A DNA stretch of 64,000 nt from an uncultured Slackia sp. (lineage in GTDB: Bacteria > Actinomycetota > Coriobacteriia > Coriobacteriales > Eggerthellaceae): positions 25,015-89,014 of the forward strand of contig NZ_CAUHPG010000007.1 in assembly GCF_959608125.1 (NCBI RefSeq). Direction: 5' to 3'. Position numbers and translations under genes: made by a program. The notes below the pieces were generated by a model. The model was not told where the DNA came from and ran no database searches. It saw only the letters and a program-made list of their open reading frames with translations. Below, in pieces: positions 1-6,869 of the stretch (the stretch's first letter is position 1; each line of letters opens with the position of its first letter).

Positions 1-927
1 CTTCAACAGCTCAAGTACCTGGTCGCCGTAGCGGAATGCGGCGGCATCACCGAAGCCGCACGGCGGCTGTTCGTGTCGCAGCCGAGCATCACCGCATCGA
101 TTCGCGACCTCGAGCGCGAAATGGGCGTCACCGTGTTCGATCGCACCAGCAAAGGCGTGACCGTCACCGACGAAGGCCAGACCTTTCTCGGCTACGTCCG
201 CCAGGTGCTCGAACAGGCGGACCTGCTCGAAGAGCGCTACAAGAACAACGCGAAACCCTCGCCGCGCTTCGCCGTGTCATGCCAGCATTACTCGTTCGCG
301 GTGAACGCGTTCGTCGACGTCATCCGCGTCTTCGACGCGTCGCATTACGATTTCACGATCCGCGAGGAGCAGACGCACGAAATCATCGAAGACGTGGCCC
401 GCATGAAAAGCGAGCTGGGCGTGATCTATCTGAGCGACCGCAACCGCGAGGTGATCGGCAAGATGCTGCGCGCCGAAGAATTGGAATTCAAGCCGCTGTT
501 CATCGCCGCGCCGCACGTGTTCATCTGCTCGTCGCACCCGCTGGCGGGCCGCGCCTCGGTCACTTTCGACGACCTGGACGACTACCCGTACCTGTCCTAC
601 GAGCAAGGCGACTTCAATTCGTTCTACTTCTCGGAAGAACCCGCATCGACGCTCGACCGCCGCAAAAACATCCGCGTGCGCGACCGCGCGACGCTGTTCA
701 ACCTGCTCATCGGCCTGAATGGCTACACGGTGTGCTCGGGCGTGATCAGCCATGAACTCAATGGCGAAAACATCATCGCGCTGCCGCTCGAAGCGGACGA
801 GCATATGGAAATCGGCGTGGTCACCCGCAAGGGAACCACGCTTTCGCGCTACGGCAAAGCATATCTCGAAGCACTTCGAAGCCATGTTCCAGGCGCTGCG
901 GCCGGCCTTGGCGGCGACGACGAATAA
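1..927 (+). CDS. LysR-family transcriptional regulator, 5' end missing
   Basis: The reading frame is already open at base 1, so the start codon lies left of the window; 308 codons are visible. The first visible residues form the LysR winged helix-turn-helix (LKYLVAVAECGGITEAARRL, then SQPSITASIRDLEREMG), so only a few N-terminal residues are missing. The rest fits the usual periplasmic-binding-like effector domain, giving a near-normal length of about 310 residues. The gene sits 224 bases upstream of a methionine-synthase-like gene on the same strand, and a palindrome with LysR-site geometry (ATA-N9-TAT) lies between them. A role in sulfur-amino-acid control is inferred from this context only; the effector is unknown. 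Confidence 0.9.
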   Translation, partial: LQQLKYLVAVAECGGITEAARRLFVSQPSITASIRDLEREMGVTVFDRTSKGVTVTDEGQTFLGYVRQVLEQADLLEERYKNNAKPSPRFAVSCQHYSFAVNAFVDVIRVFDASHYDFTIREEQTHEIIEDVARMKSELGVIYLSDRNREVIGKMLRAEELEFKPLFIAAPHVFICSSHPLAGRASVTFDDLDDYPYLSYEQGDFNSFYFSEEPASTLDRRKNIRVRDRATLFNLLIGLNGYTVCSGVISHELNGENIIALPLEADEHMEIGVVTRKGTTLSRYGKAYLEALRSHVPGAAAGLGGDDE

Positions 928-1038
928 GGGACCTTCGACAGCGATGCGGACAATTCGGGCTTAGGCTTTTCACTCCCCTTAGAACCCTTGCGTCATCTGC
1001 GGTGCAGTCATAGCACCTGCCCCTTTACATCCCTCCCT

Positions 1039-1055
1039 CATAGGAAATACCTATG
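1039..1055. promoter_or_regulatory. Palindrome of LysR-box type upstream of the metE-like gene
   Basis: A perfect inverted repeat CATAGG-N5-CCTATG lies about 100 bases before the metE-like start. It contains ATA-N9-TAT, which fits the T-N11-A geometry of LysR-type operators. The neighbouring LysR gene is the natural candidate binder. No binding data are available, so this is a geometry-based call. Confidence 0.5.
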
Positions 1056-1151
1056 GAGAAGCCGCATCTTCTTGTATTTCTCAATCGCAAACGCAAGCGT
1101 CATACTCCTCGGCGTCGAACATTCCACGCACATCAAACGAGAGGACCCGCC

Positions 1152-2270
1152 ATGACCCAGCTTGCACCCAACCGCTACGACGTCGTCGGCAGCTTCCTGC
1201 GCCCCGAACGCCTCAAAAGAGCCCGTGCCCAGCACGCCGCCGGCGTCATCGACGATGCCGCGCTGACTGCGATCGAAGACAAATGCATCACGGAATTGAT
1301 CGAGAAGGAGAAGGCCGCGGGGTTGCGCTTCATCACCGACGGCGAGTTCCGACGCGGATACTGGCACCTCGACTTCATGTGGGGATTCGGCGGCATCGAG
1401 CATGTCGAGCTCGATCGCGGCTACCAGTTCGTCGGCGAAGAGACCACGAAGGGTTCGGCCATCCTGACGGGCAGGATCACCGGCAGCGGCCATCCGTTCA
1501 TCGAGCATTTCAAGTTCGTGCAGCAGTTCGAAGACGAGAACCATACCGCCAAGCAAACCGTCCCCGCGCCCGCCCAGCTTCTGCTCGAGCTGTACCGCAA
1601 CGAAGCCGCCGTCGAGCGCGTGCGCGCCATCTACCCCGACGAGGATGAGCTTTTCGCAGATATCGCCGCGGCGTATCGCACCTTCATCGAAGAAATCTAC
1701 GAGGCGGGCTGCCGCAATCTGCAGTTCGACGACTGCACCTGGGGCATCCTGGTCGACGACCGCTACTGGAAAGACCGTCGCGGCGACGATTTCTCCGAAA
1801 CCACCGAAGCCGAAAAGTACCTGCGCCTGAACAACCTGGTGCTGGAAAGCAAGCCCGAGGGCATGGTGATCAACACGCACGTATGCCGCGGCAACTACCA
1901 CTCCACCTACGCCAGCAGCGGCCCGTATGACATCATCGCGCCGTTCCTGTTCTCGCGCGAGCATACGGACGCGTTCTACCTTGAGTTCGACGACGAACGC
2001 TCCGGCAGCTTCGAGCCGCTGAAATACGTTCCCGAAGGCAAGAAGGTCGTCTTGGGCCTGATTACCACGAAGCGCCCCGAGCTGGAAGACCGCGACGCCG
2101 TAATCGCCCGCATCCACGAGGCCGCCCAAATCGTGCCGCTTGAAAACCTTTGCCTGTCGCCGCAGTGCGGTTTCGCAAGCTGCGAGATCGGCAACAAGCT
2201 CACCGAAGACGAGCAATGGGCCAAGGTGGCACTGGTCAAAAGCATCGCCGAAGAAGTCTGGGGCTGCTAG
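1152..2270 (+). CDS. Cobalamin-independent methionine synthase II family protein (MetE C-terminal-like, YxjG/YxjH type)
   Basis: This 372-residue protein resembles the stand-alone C-terminal half of MetE, which transfers a methyl group to a thiol such as homocysteine using zinc. Candidate zinc ligands are visible: His and Cys in THVCRGN, Glu in FYLEFDDERSG and Cys in SPQCGF, matching the HxC...E...C pattern of MetE. It lacks the N-terminal duplicated barrel, so the methyl donor may differ from methyl-tetrahydrofolate polyglutamate. ATG at 1152 is chosen because GAGAGGA sits just upstream; an in-frame start at 1053 would run through the palindrome at 1039-1055 and lacks a ribosome site. A terminator hairpin follows. 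Confidence 0.88.
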   Translation: MTQLAPNRYDVVGSFLRPERLKRARAQHAAGVIDDAALTAIEDKCITELIEKEKAAGLRFITDGEFRRGYWHLDFMWGFGGIEHVELDRGYQFVGEETTKGSAILTGRITGSGHPFIEHFKFVQQFEDENHTAKQTVPAPAQLLLELYRNEAAVERVRAIYPDEDELFADIAAAYRTFIEEIYEAGCRNLQFDDCTWGILVDDRYWKDRRGDDFSETTEAEKYLRLNNLVLESKPEGMVINTHVCRGNYHSTYASSGPYDIIAPFLFSREHTDAFYLEFDDERSGSFEPLKYVPEGKKVVLGLITTKRPELEDRDAVIARIHEAAQIVPLENLCLSPQCGFASCEIGNKLTEDEQWAKVALVKSIAEEVWGC

Positions 2271-2283
2271 ACCTGGGCTTGCA

Positions 2284-2323
2284 AACAGGGGCCGCATCGG
2301 ATTCGTAGGATACGGCCCCTGTT
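2284..2323 (+). terminator. Terminator-like hairpin after the metE-like gene
   Basis: An 11-bp perfect stem (AACAGGGGCCG with CGGCCCCTGTT) around an 18-base loop starts 13 bases after the stop codon. The downstream T content is modest, so efficiency is uncertain. Confidence 0.65.
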
Positions 2324-2393
2324 GCATATCGGGTCAGCGCATGCGAACACGTAAACCCGACTTTCTTTCCCGCTCTTGTCAACTTGCGCGAAA

Positions 2394-2409
2394 TGTTTCA
2401 CGTGAAACA
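2394..2409. other. parS: parS chromosome-partitioning site
   Basis: The 16-mer TGTTTCACGTGAAACA is a perfect palindrome and matches the known ParB/Spo0J consensus TGTTNCACGTGAAACA at every defined position. It lies in intergenic DNA between the metE-like terminator and the convergent XRE gene. ParB loads at such sites, which cluster near oriC. An identical site occurs at 63806-63821. Confidence 0.93.
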
Positions 2410-2551
2410 CCTGGCTTCGCCATCTGTCAACCTCTTTCTGACATGGCGTACGAATGGTCCGATCGTCCGCATCCACGTCTATGCCAATCGAATACCCTGG
2501 CCCAGAAAGGGAGGTTCGTCGTCAAAAGAAAAGAGACCGCTTCGGATACCC

Positions 2552-2758
2552 TTAAAAATAGAATAGCTCTTCGAATTTTTTGTCGAGCGCAATGCAAAGA
2601 ATGAGCGCGAGTTTCGCCGTGGGGCTGAATTGCCCCGTTTCGATAGAGCTAATCGTATTTCGAGACACTCCCGTCAACTCAGCAAGCTGCGCCTGCGAAA
2701 GGCCACGCTGATTGCGCGCCTCTCTCAAGGAATTCTTCAGAATCAACGATTCCTTCAT
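2552..2758 (-). CDS. Small XRE-family helix-turn-helix regulator
   Basis: A 68-residue protein, essentially one Cro/C1-type HTH domain: LKNSLREARNQRGLSQAQL followed by the recognition region AELTGVSRNTISSIETGQFS. The start chosen is ATG at 2758 (MKESLIL); a longer frame reaching 2806 would overlap the upstream gene's end. It is the second gene of a two-gene operon behind a DUF6442-type membrane protein, with 7 bases between them. This pairing of a tiny XRE regulator with a small membrane protein is common in Firmicutes and Actinobacteria, where the regulator usually autoregulates. The 20-bp palindrome over the operon promoter is the obvious operator candidate. Confidence 0.88.
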   Translation of the reverse strand: MKESLILKNSLREARNQRGLSQAQLAELTGVSRNTISSIETGQFSPTAKLALILCIALDKKFEELFYF

Positions 2759-2765
2759 AGTCGCA

Positions 2766-3080
2766 TCAACCCACAATCGCGTAGGCGCACAGCCATCCAA
2801 ACGCAATAACGCTATATAGAACAGTCACCAGAAGCGTCCATCCCGACTTGCCCTTGCGCCATTTATAGGCACTCGCAGCAGCAAGATACACAAAAAGGAT
2901 AGCGAGCAAATCGTACGGATTCCCTCCCTTAAAAAACATTCGAATAAGGAAAACGGAAACGACTGCCGCCGCCATAGCGATCATACCCCAGGTTCCTGCC
3001 TCGTCGGCCATCCTGCGTTCACGCTCATCCCAACGCCGATTTTCCAGGCGGCTTTTAGCGAGAATTTCTTCCCTGTCCAT
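2766..3080 (-). CDS. DUF6442-like small membrane protein
   Basis: A 104-residue protein with a short charged N-terminus (MDREEILAKSRLENRRWDER) and three predicted hydrophobic segments around residues 30-48, 57-72 and 82-100. ATG at 3080 is preferred over the upstream ATG at 3092 because GGAGG sits 5 bases before it. The family has no known biochemical function. It is translated first in an operon with the XRE regulator, from a promoter covered by a long inverted repeat. Confidence 0.8.
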   Translation of the reverse strand: MDREEILAKSRLENRRWDERERRMADEAGTWGMIAMAAAVVSVFLIRMFFKGGNPYDLLAILFVYLAAASAYKWRKGKSGWTLLVTVLYSVIAFGWLCAYAIVG

Positions 3081-3095
3081 GACAGCCTCCAATCA

Positions 3096-3146
3096 TGCCA
3101 AGTTTTATTGTCATTACAAGTATAAGAATGACAATAAAACTTGGCA
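3096..3146 (-). promoter_or_regulatory. Promoter embedded in a perfect 20-bp-arm inverted repeat
   Basis: Arms at 3096-3115 and 3127-3146 are perfectly complementary over 20 bases, with an 11-base spacer. On the minus strand a near-consensus promoter lies inside: -35 TTGCCA (3142-3147), a 17-base spacer and -10 TATACT (3119-3124). The start codon of the DUF6442 gene follows about 40 bases later. A dimeric or tetrameric repressor bound to the arms would cover both promoter elements; the downstream XRE protein is the likely ligand. Confidence 0.75.
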
Positions 3147-3650
3147 AGCGGTCGCTTCAAACAAAAGCGGCCGCAACACAAGGCACTACAACAGTCTGTC
3201 GAGCCGGTCGGGCAATTCGTCTTTTTAAGGCAAGTTTGCCAGGTCGGCTCGACATCTGGCTCTCATGCACCACGGTTGTTGTAACCAACCATACGACGGA
3301 CGATTTCATATACGAATGTGAGCTCTCCCCACTCGAAAATCTATCCGGCCCCTCCAGAAAACTATCCTCACGCCAGATCGCTACCGCATGAGAATTACGA
3401 AAAAGGACCCATGCATCGTCAGCTTCATCGACTGCTTACTCGAAAAGGGTGAACGGCAGGCCAGGCGCATAACGGGTCGTAAAGACAATAGGCCACCAGC
3501 CACGAATCTGAAGCCTCTGATGCGGATGGCCCCTTCGCATCGAGAGGCGATCGAGGCGATTGCCATCGGGATGAACAGTCTGGAGCACGATATCTACATG
3601 GCCCAATCGCTACGTGAATCGCAATCCTGATACAGAAAGGAGCAGACGAG
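3147..3650. other. Intergenic stretch without a supported gene
   Basis: No frame here has both a ribosome site and recognisable protein content. An 80-codon frame at 3388-3630 (+) exists but lacks a ribosome site and known motifs. A hairpin with 9-bp outer arms (GTCGAGCCG at 3198-3206, CGGCTCGAC at 3245-3253) and inner GGGCAA/TTGCC pairing is the only clear structure. Base composition is less GC-rich than in the flanking genes. Confidence 0.5.
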
Positions 3651-4418
3651 CTACATGCCGCGGACGGGATGACGAAGGACCGTCTTGAGATTTTCGGGCT
3701 TCGTGCGACGTGGATCGCCCAGATAGATTTCATGATGCAGGCGCATTGACGGCGCGCCGCCGTCCACGTCGAACGCAGCCAGCGCGGCGGCAGCATCGAA
3801 CGAACCCTGCGCCGAATGCCCCCAGGGCGATTCCCCTCCGGCGGCCATATCGCACAGCAATCCTTCTTCTTGCACGTAGGCCGTCAGCTTCGCAACGGTA
3901 GCGGGCTCACTATCGTACGAACCTCGATGCATGATTTGGACGCATGGACCCTCGGCAAAACGAATCAGGCGCGGAACCCCTTCCGCGCGGACGCCGCAAG
4001 CCGCCTTGCATGCGTCGGCCAACGCGGGCTTCTTCTTCGCCAGCTCGGCACACGCCCACGCAAACGTCTCAGACGTCACGAAGTCGGGCTGACGAATAAG
4101 CGACACCCATGAAAGCGCTCGCTTATCGACGATCGAGGCGCCGTCGAATGCACCCGCACCCGCCCACCATAAGCCTTCAAGCGGCGGCACGACATAATCG
4201 AAATACCCCTCAGGCTGCCATGGGCCCATCTTCGACATTTTCACCGTATACGAAAGTCCGTAAAGCAGCTCGACCGCCTTCGCGTAGGCACCGTCGGGCT
4301 CATTCGGATCGCCCGCTCCGGCGACGGCGAAAAACGTCATGGACGGAACATCGACGAAAGCCGGCTCGGTCTTAGGTGCGTAAAGACCTTTGTCTTCCTT
4401 CTTGAAATCGAATGGCAT
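3651..4418 (-). CDS. GyrI-like small-molecule-binding domain protein
   Basis: A 255-residue protein of the stand-alone GyrI-like/AraC-effector-domain family (COG4832-like). It begins MPFDFKKEDKGLYAPKTEPA and contains the typical VDVPSMTFFAVAGAGDPN strand and FAEGPCVQIMHRGSYDSEPA segment. Members are thought to bind small molecules; no reaction is assigned. ATG at 4418 is chosen because GGGAGG lies 5 bases upstream; a further ATG at 4436 overlaps the preceding gene's stop. It is 14 bases behind the MmcQ/YjbR gene, so the two are probably co-transcribed. The N-terminal region is paired with similar small proteins in many anaerobes, but the pathway is unknown. Confidence 0.85.
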   Translation of the reverse strand: MPFDFKKEDKGLYAPKTEPAFVDVPSMTFFAVAGAGDPNEPDGAYAKAVELLYGLSYTVKMSKMGPWQPEGYFDYVVPPLEGLWWAGAGAFDGASIVDKRALSWVSLIRQPDFVTSETFAWACAELAKKKPALADACKAACGVRAEGVPRLIRFAEGPCVQIMHRGSYDSEPATVAKLTAYVQEEGLLCDMAAGGESPWGHSAQGSFDAAAALAAFDVDGGAPSMRLHHEIYLGDPRRTKPENLKTVLRHPVRGM

Positions 4419-4432
4419 CGCAACCTCCCGCG

Positions 4433-4855
4433 TCATCTCTGGTTAACTTCGACAGCAGAAAAAACATCATCGGATTTCGAGGCGATTTCGCGCTGCAACT
4501 TCTTGGTAAGCCTGGAAAACACCAACCCATACGAGTGGTCGCACAGCTCCATGAGCAAACTGTCGGACACGTCAGCATCGAGGTCGATCGATATCCAATT
4601 GCGTTTATCCATGTAAAACCCTGGATAAACGGCATGAGGGAGCTCCGAACGCAGGGCTTCAGCCCATGCAGGATCGCATTTCAGCGTCAAAAGATGACGC
4701 CCTCTATACGGCTCCTTATGCTCAGGACCAACCGTGAATTCAGCAGCGAACATCTTGCCGCCTACCAGGTAACGCCACCACTCCCATTCGGCTTTGAAAT
4801 CCTTTTCGGCGCTGGGCTTGGCGCATAAATACGCATCGACTTCCGAAGTCTTCAT
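4433..4855 (-). CDS. MmcQ/YjbR family protein
   Basis: A 140-residue protein of the CyaY-like-fold MmcQ/YjbR family. Features include the opening MKTSEVDAYLCAKPSAEKDF, the central GGKMFAAEF strand, LTLKCDPAWAEALR, the YPGFYMDKRNWISIDLD block, and a C-terminal DHSYGLVFSRLTKK helix. Family members are proposed to bind DNA, but function is poorly established. ATG at 4855 follows AGGAGG with good spacing; a longer frame to 5002 has no ribosome site. It is upstream in an operon with the GyrI-like gene. Confidence 0.88.
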   Translation of the reverse strand: MKTSEVDAYLCAKPSAEKDFKAEWEWWRYLVGGKMFAAEFTVGPEHKEPYRGRHLLTLKCDPAWAEALRSELPHAVYPGFYMDKRNWISIDLDADVSDSLLMELCDHSYGLVFSRLTKKLQREIASKSDDVFSAVEVNQR

Positions 4856-5001
4856 CGAATCCTCCTGACAACATGACGCGCCCATCCTACAAAAGAAAAC
4901 TGGACAACGCATGGCCTGTTTCGAAATGAAGAGAGTCCCTACGCCAGAAAAGAAACGGCCAAGCAACAGCCGACGCAGGCGCGGGGCCGTAGGCGCAGCC
5001 A

Positions 5002-5862
5002 CTAAAGAGACGTTGCCGACACGAGCGTTTCAGTGCGTGGATAAAACACGATGCGAATCCCATCTCCCACGGTGGATGTCGCGAAAAACTCTATTTCGTC
5101 GCCATCGATCGACGCCAGCTCTATGCGATGCAATGCCGACCCCTCAACGCCACCTTGGACCGCCACGAAATCGACCTCCGTCACTTCGCCCGAAAAGCCT
5201 CCTTTTCGGGCATCGCCGCTGCGCCTCGCCGCATCCACTTCGACAATAGACGCCTCGATGTCCCGCGGTCCTGCCGCCACATCGATCGCCAAACATGAAA
5301 AACGTACGGCCCCGAACGTAAGCGCGGCGCAGGCAAGCATCGCGACGAACACGACGATCACGTCGCTTATCACGCGCCCCCGCAACAACACGACATCGCA
5401 GCGAGCCCCGAATCGCGCACGAAACGCACGCCACACGAACACGACCCAAGCGATCGTCGCTACAACAACCCCCGCAACAAGCGCCATACGAACAGCGCCA
5501 TAGGGAAGCAAGCTGGAAATCGCAATTCCAAGCGCCCACACTCCGACAACGCCCGCCACTTCCAAAGCCGCGCACAACAACACGGAGCGTTCGGCCCTAA
5601 TGGCCTCTTTGTGAGAAAATTCCAATCGTTGATTACGGTCCTTGACCCACACATCGCGCAAAACCGACCCCGCCAAAACAGCGCAGATGCCGCCGAGAAG
5701 CAAAGCCGCCAGAATCATCGACGCAGCGCTCGCAGCGTACGTAACCAATCCTGCCGCGCCGACGCGCGAGGACGCGCGGGAATAAAGAATGCATGCAGCG
5801 GCGCATACCGCCACTATCCCTGCCGCAAAACGTGTTTTACGCGAAACGCTCGACTTCGCCAT
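5002..5862 (-). CDS. Hypothetical membrane protein
   Basis: A 286-residue protein not recognised as a named family. Hydrophobic segments occur near residues 10-28, 35-67, 92-118, 122-145 and 165-190. The last third is a soluble domain (from about FSCLAIDVAAGPRDIEAS to the end) with alternating polar and hydrophobic residues, likely beta-rich and extracytoplasmic. A polar loop, KDRNQRLEFSHKEAIRAERS, separates the second and third segments. Its start is 26 bases after the stop of the short LysR gene, suggesting co-transcription. Nothing in the sequence indicates an enzyme. Confidence 0.7.
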   Translation of the reverse strand: MAKSSVSRKTRFAAGIVAVCAAACILYSRASSRVGAAGLVTYAASAASMILAALLLGGICAVLAGSVLRDVWVKDRNQRLEFSHKEAIRAERSVLLCAALEVAGVVGVWALGIAISSLLPYGAVRMALVAGVVVATIAWVVFVWRAFRARFGARCDVVLLRGRVISDVIVVFVAMLACAALTFGAVRFSCLAIDVAAGPRDIEASIVEVDAARRSGDARKGGFSGEVTEVDFVAVQGGVEGSALHRIELASIDGDEIEFFATSTVGDGIRIVFYPRTETLVSATSL

Positions 5863-5888
5863 CTATCGCCCCCCGCATCGTACGGCGT

Positions 5889-6503
5889 CTATTCCTGCGG
5901 CGAAACATTCTCAAGAAGCGCTGCGAAGCGAGCTGCGGCCGAAGACGGGCGCTGCGGGAGAAGCGCCACCGACGAGAGGCCCTCAACGACGAAGGCCTCG
6001 ACACGGCAGACGCCGCCCCACAGTTTCTCGCATGCGGCCGCCGACACGTCAGACACCTCGACGATGTCGACGCTGCCGCCCAGATTGGAGACCACCCCCA
6101 GGTCGTCATCGTAGATATCGCCGATCGGCACCAATTCCAGATGCAGCGAAGAATCGGCCTCGTGAATGCGGGGCCATGCGGCGAGCATCACATGCGCGGG
6201 GCACGCCGCCGAAATCCCCAAACGCACCGTCGTGCCGCCGAACGTCTCCTGCTCGCGAGCGCGGCGCAGCACGTCTTCGGACATGCGCATGATCGCACGC
6301 GCGTCTTCGACGACCGATGCACCGGCGGGCGTGAGAAACACGCCGCGACGCGTTCGGCTGAACAATTCGATGCCGTATTCGTCTTCGAACGTTTCGATGC
6401 GTTTAGCAAGGGCGGGAGTCGATACGCCGAGCTGCTTCGCGGCTTTCGAGAAGCTGCCGCAATCCGCCGCCGCAACGACGGAATCGAGTCTTCGATCGTA
6501 CAC
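5889..6503 (-). CDS. Short LysR-family regulator, possibly internally deleted
   Basis: At 204 residues this is about 100 shorter than a normal LysR protein. The N-terminal helix-turn-helix is intact (VAAADCGSFSKAAKQLGVST, ALAKRIETFEDEYGIELFSR), and the first effector subdomain begins normally (VRLGISAACPAHVMLAAWPR). After about residue 155 the sequence jumps to GLSSVALLPQRPSSAAARFA, which resembles the far C-terminal end of LysR proteins. This fits an in-frame internal deletion removing most of the second subdomain, rather than simple truncation. It may still bind DNA. The AT-rich upstream region holds palindromes suited to autoregulation. Confidence 0.75.
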   Translation of the reverse strand: MYDRRLDSVVAAADCGSFSKAAKQLGVSTPALAKRIETFEDEYGIELFSRTRRGVFLTPAGASVVEDARAIMRMSEDVLRRAREQETFGGTTVRLGISAACPAHVMLAAWPRIHEADSSLHLELVPIGDIYDDDLGVVSNLGGSVDIVEVSDVSAAACEKLWGGVCRVEAFVVEGLSSVALLPQRPSSAAARFAALLENVSPQE

Positions 6504-6700
6504 TCCGCCCTCCCTTCTTTTCTCCGCAGTTTTCCACAGTGTATTAACTAATTGTTAATAACTTTTTCCCCTTTTTATCAATAATCAGGGGATAACCTCG
6601 CTTGAGTGTTTTGTTTTAGTTAACACTAAAAAAGATACTTTTGTCCGGAGGGAAATCGTCATAAATGTCCTGGAAATGTAAAACGGCCGGATAAATGCAT
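6504..6700. promoter_or_regulatory. AT-rich control region with two palindromes
   Basis: This is much more AT-rich than its surroundings. It holds two perfect 7-bp-arm inverted repeats: TATTAAC-N5-GTTAATA (6542-6560), which has LysR-box geometry, and TTTTAGT-N4-ACTAAAA (6614-6631). One TTTTCCACA DnaA-box-like 9-mer lies at 6530-6538. Autoregulation of the LysR gene starting at 6503 is the simplest reading. Confidence 0.5.
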
Positions 6701-6733
6701 AAAAAACGGGCCCTCGCACAGTGCGAAGGCCCG
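6701..6733 (-). terminator. Rho-independent terminator of the M18 aminopeptidase gene
   Basis: The minus strand reads CGGGCCTTCGCAC, a short loop, GTGCGAGGGCCCG, then six T residues (the A tract at 6701-6706). It lies about 135 bases after the M18 gene's stop. Confidence 0.85.
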
Positions 6734-6869
6734 ATTCATGCATCAGCCGCTCTTCAGTTGTTCGGTGGAAATGGGGAAAACTTTTCAAGGCCGCGACGAC
6801 GCCTGGGGAAAACGTGACGAAAACCCGCGGCGCGCGAAGCTTAAGACGGCGGCCCCGGCAGCGTTACCC

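Noticed and set aside
3388..3630. 80-codon open frame on the plus strand
   Set aside because: No ribosome site, no recognisable motif, and no neighbour in operon position; left as unsupported.
5828..5843. TGTTTTACGCGAAACG, a parS-like 16-mer inside the membrane-protein gene start region
   Set aside because: Three mismatches to the consensus, two of them in the central half, and the palindrome is broken; it lies at the start of a coding region.
6530..6538. TTTTCCACA, a DnaA-box-like 9-mer in the AT-rich island, considered as part of an origin
   Set aside because: Only one such box is present there and no dnaA or dnaN gene is near; an isolated 9-mer is not evidence of oriC.
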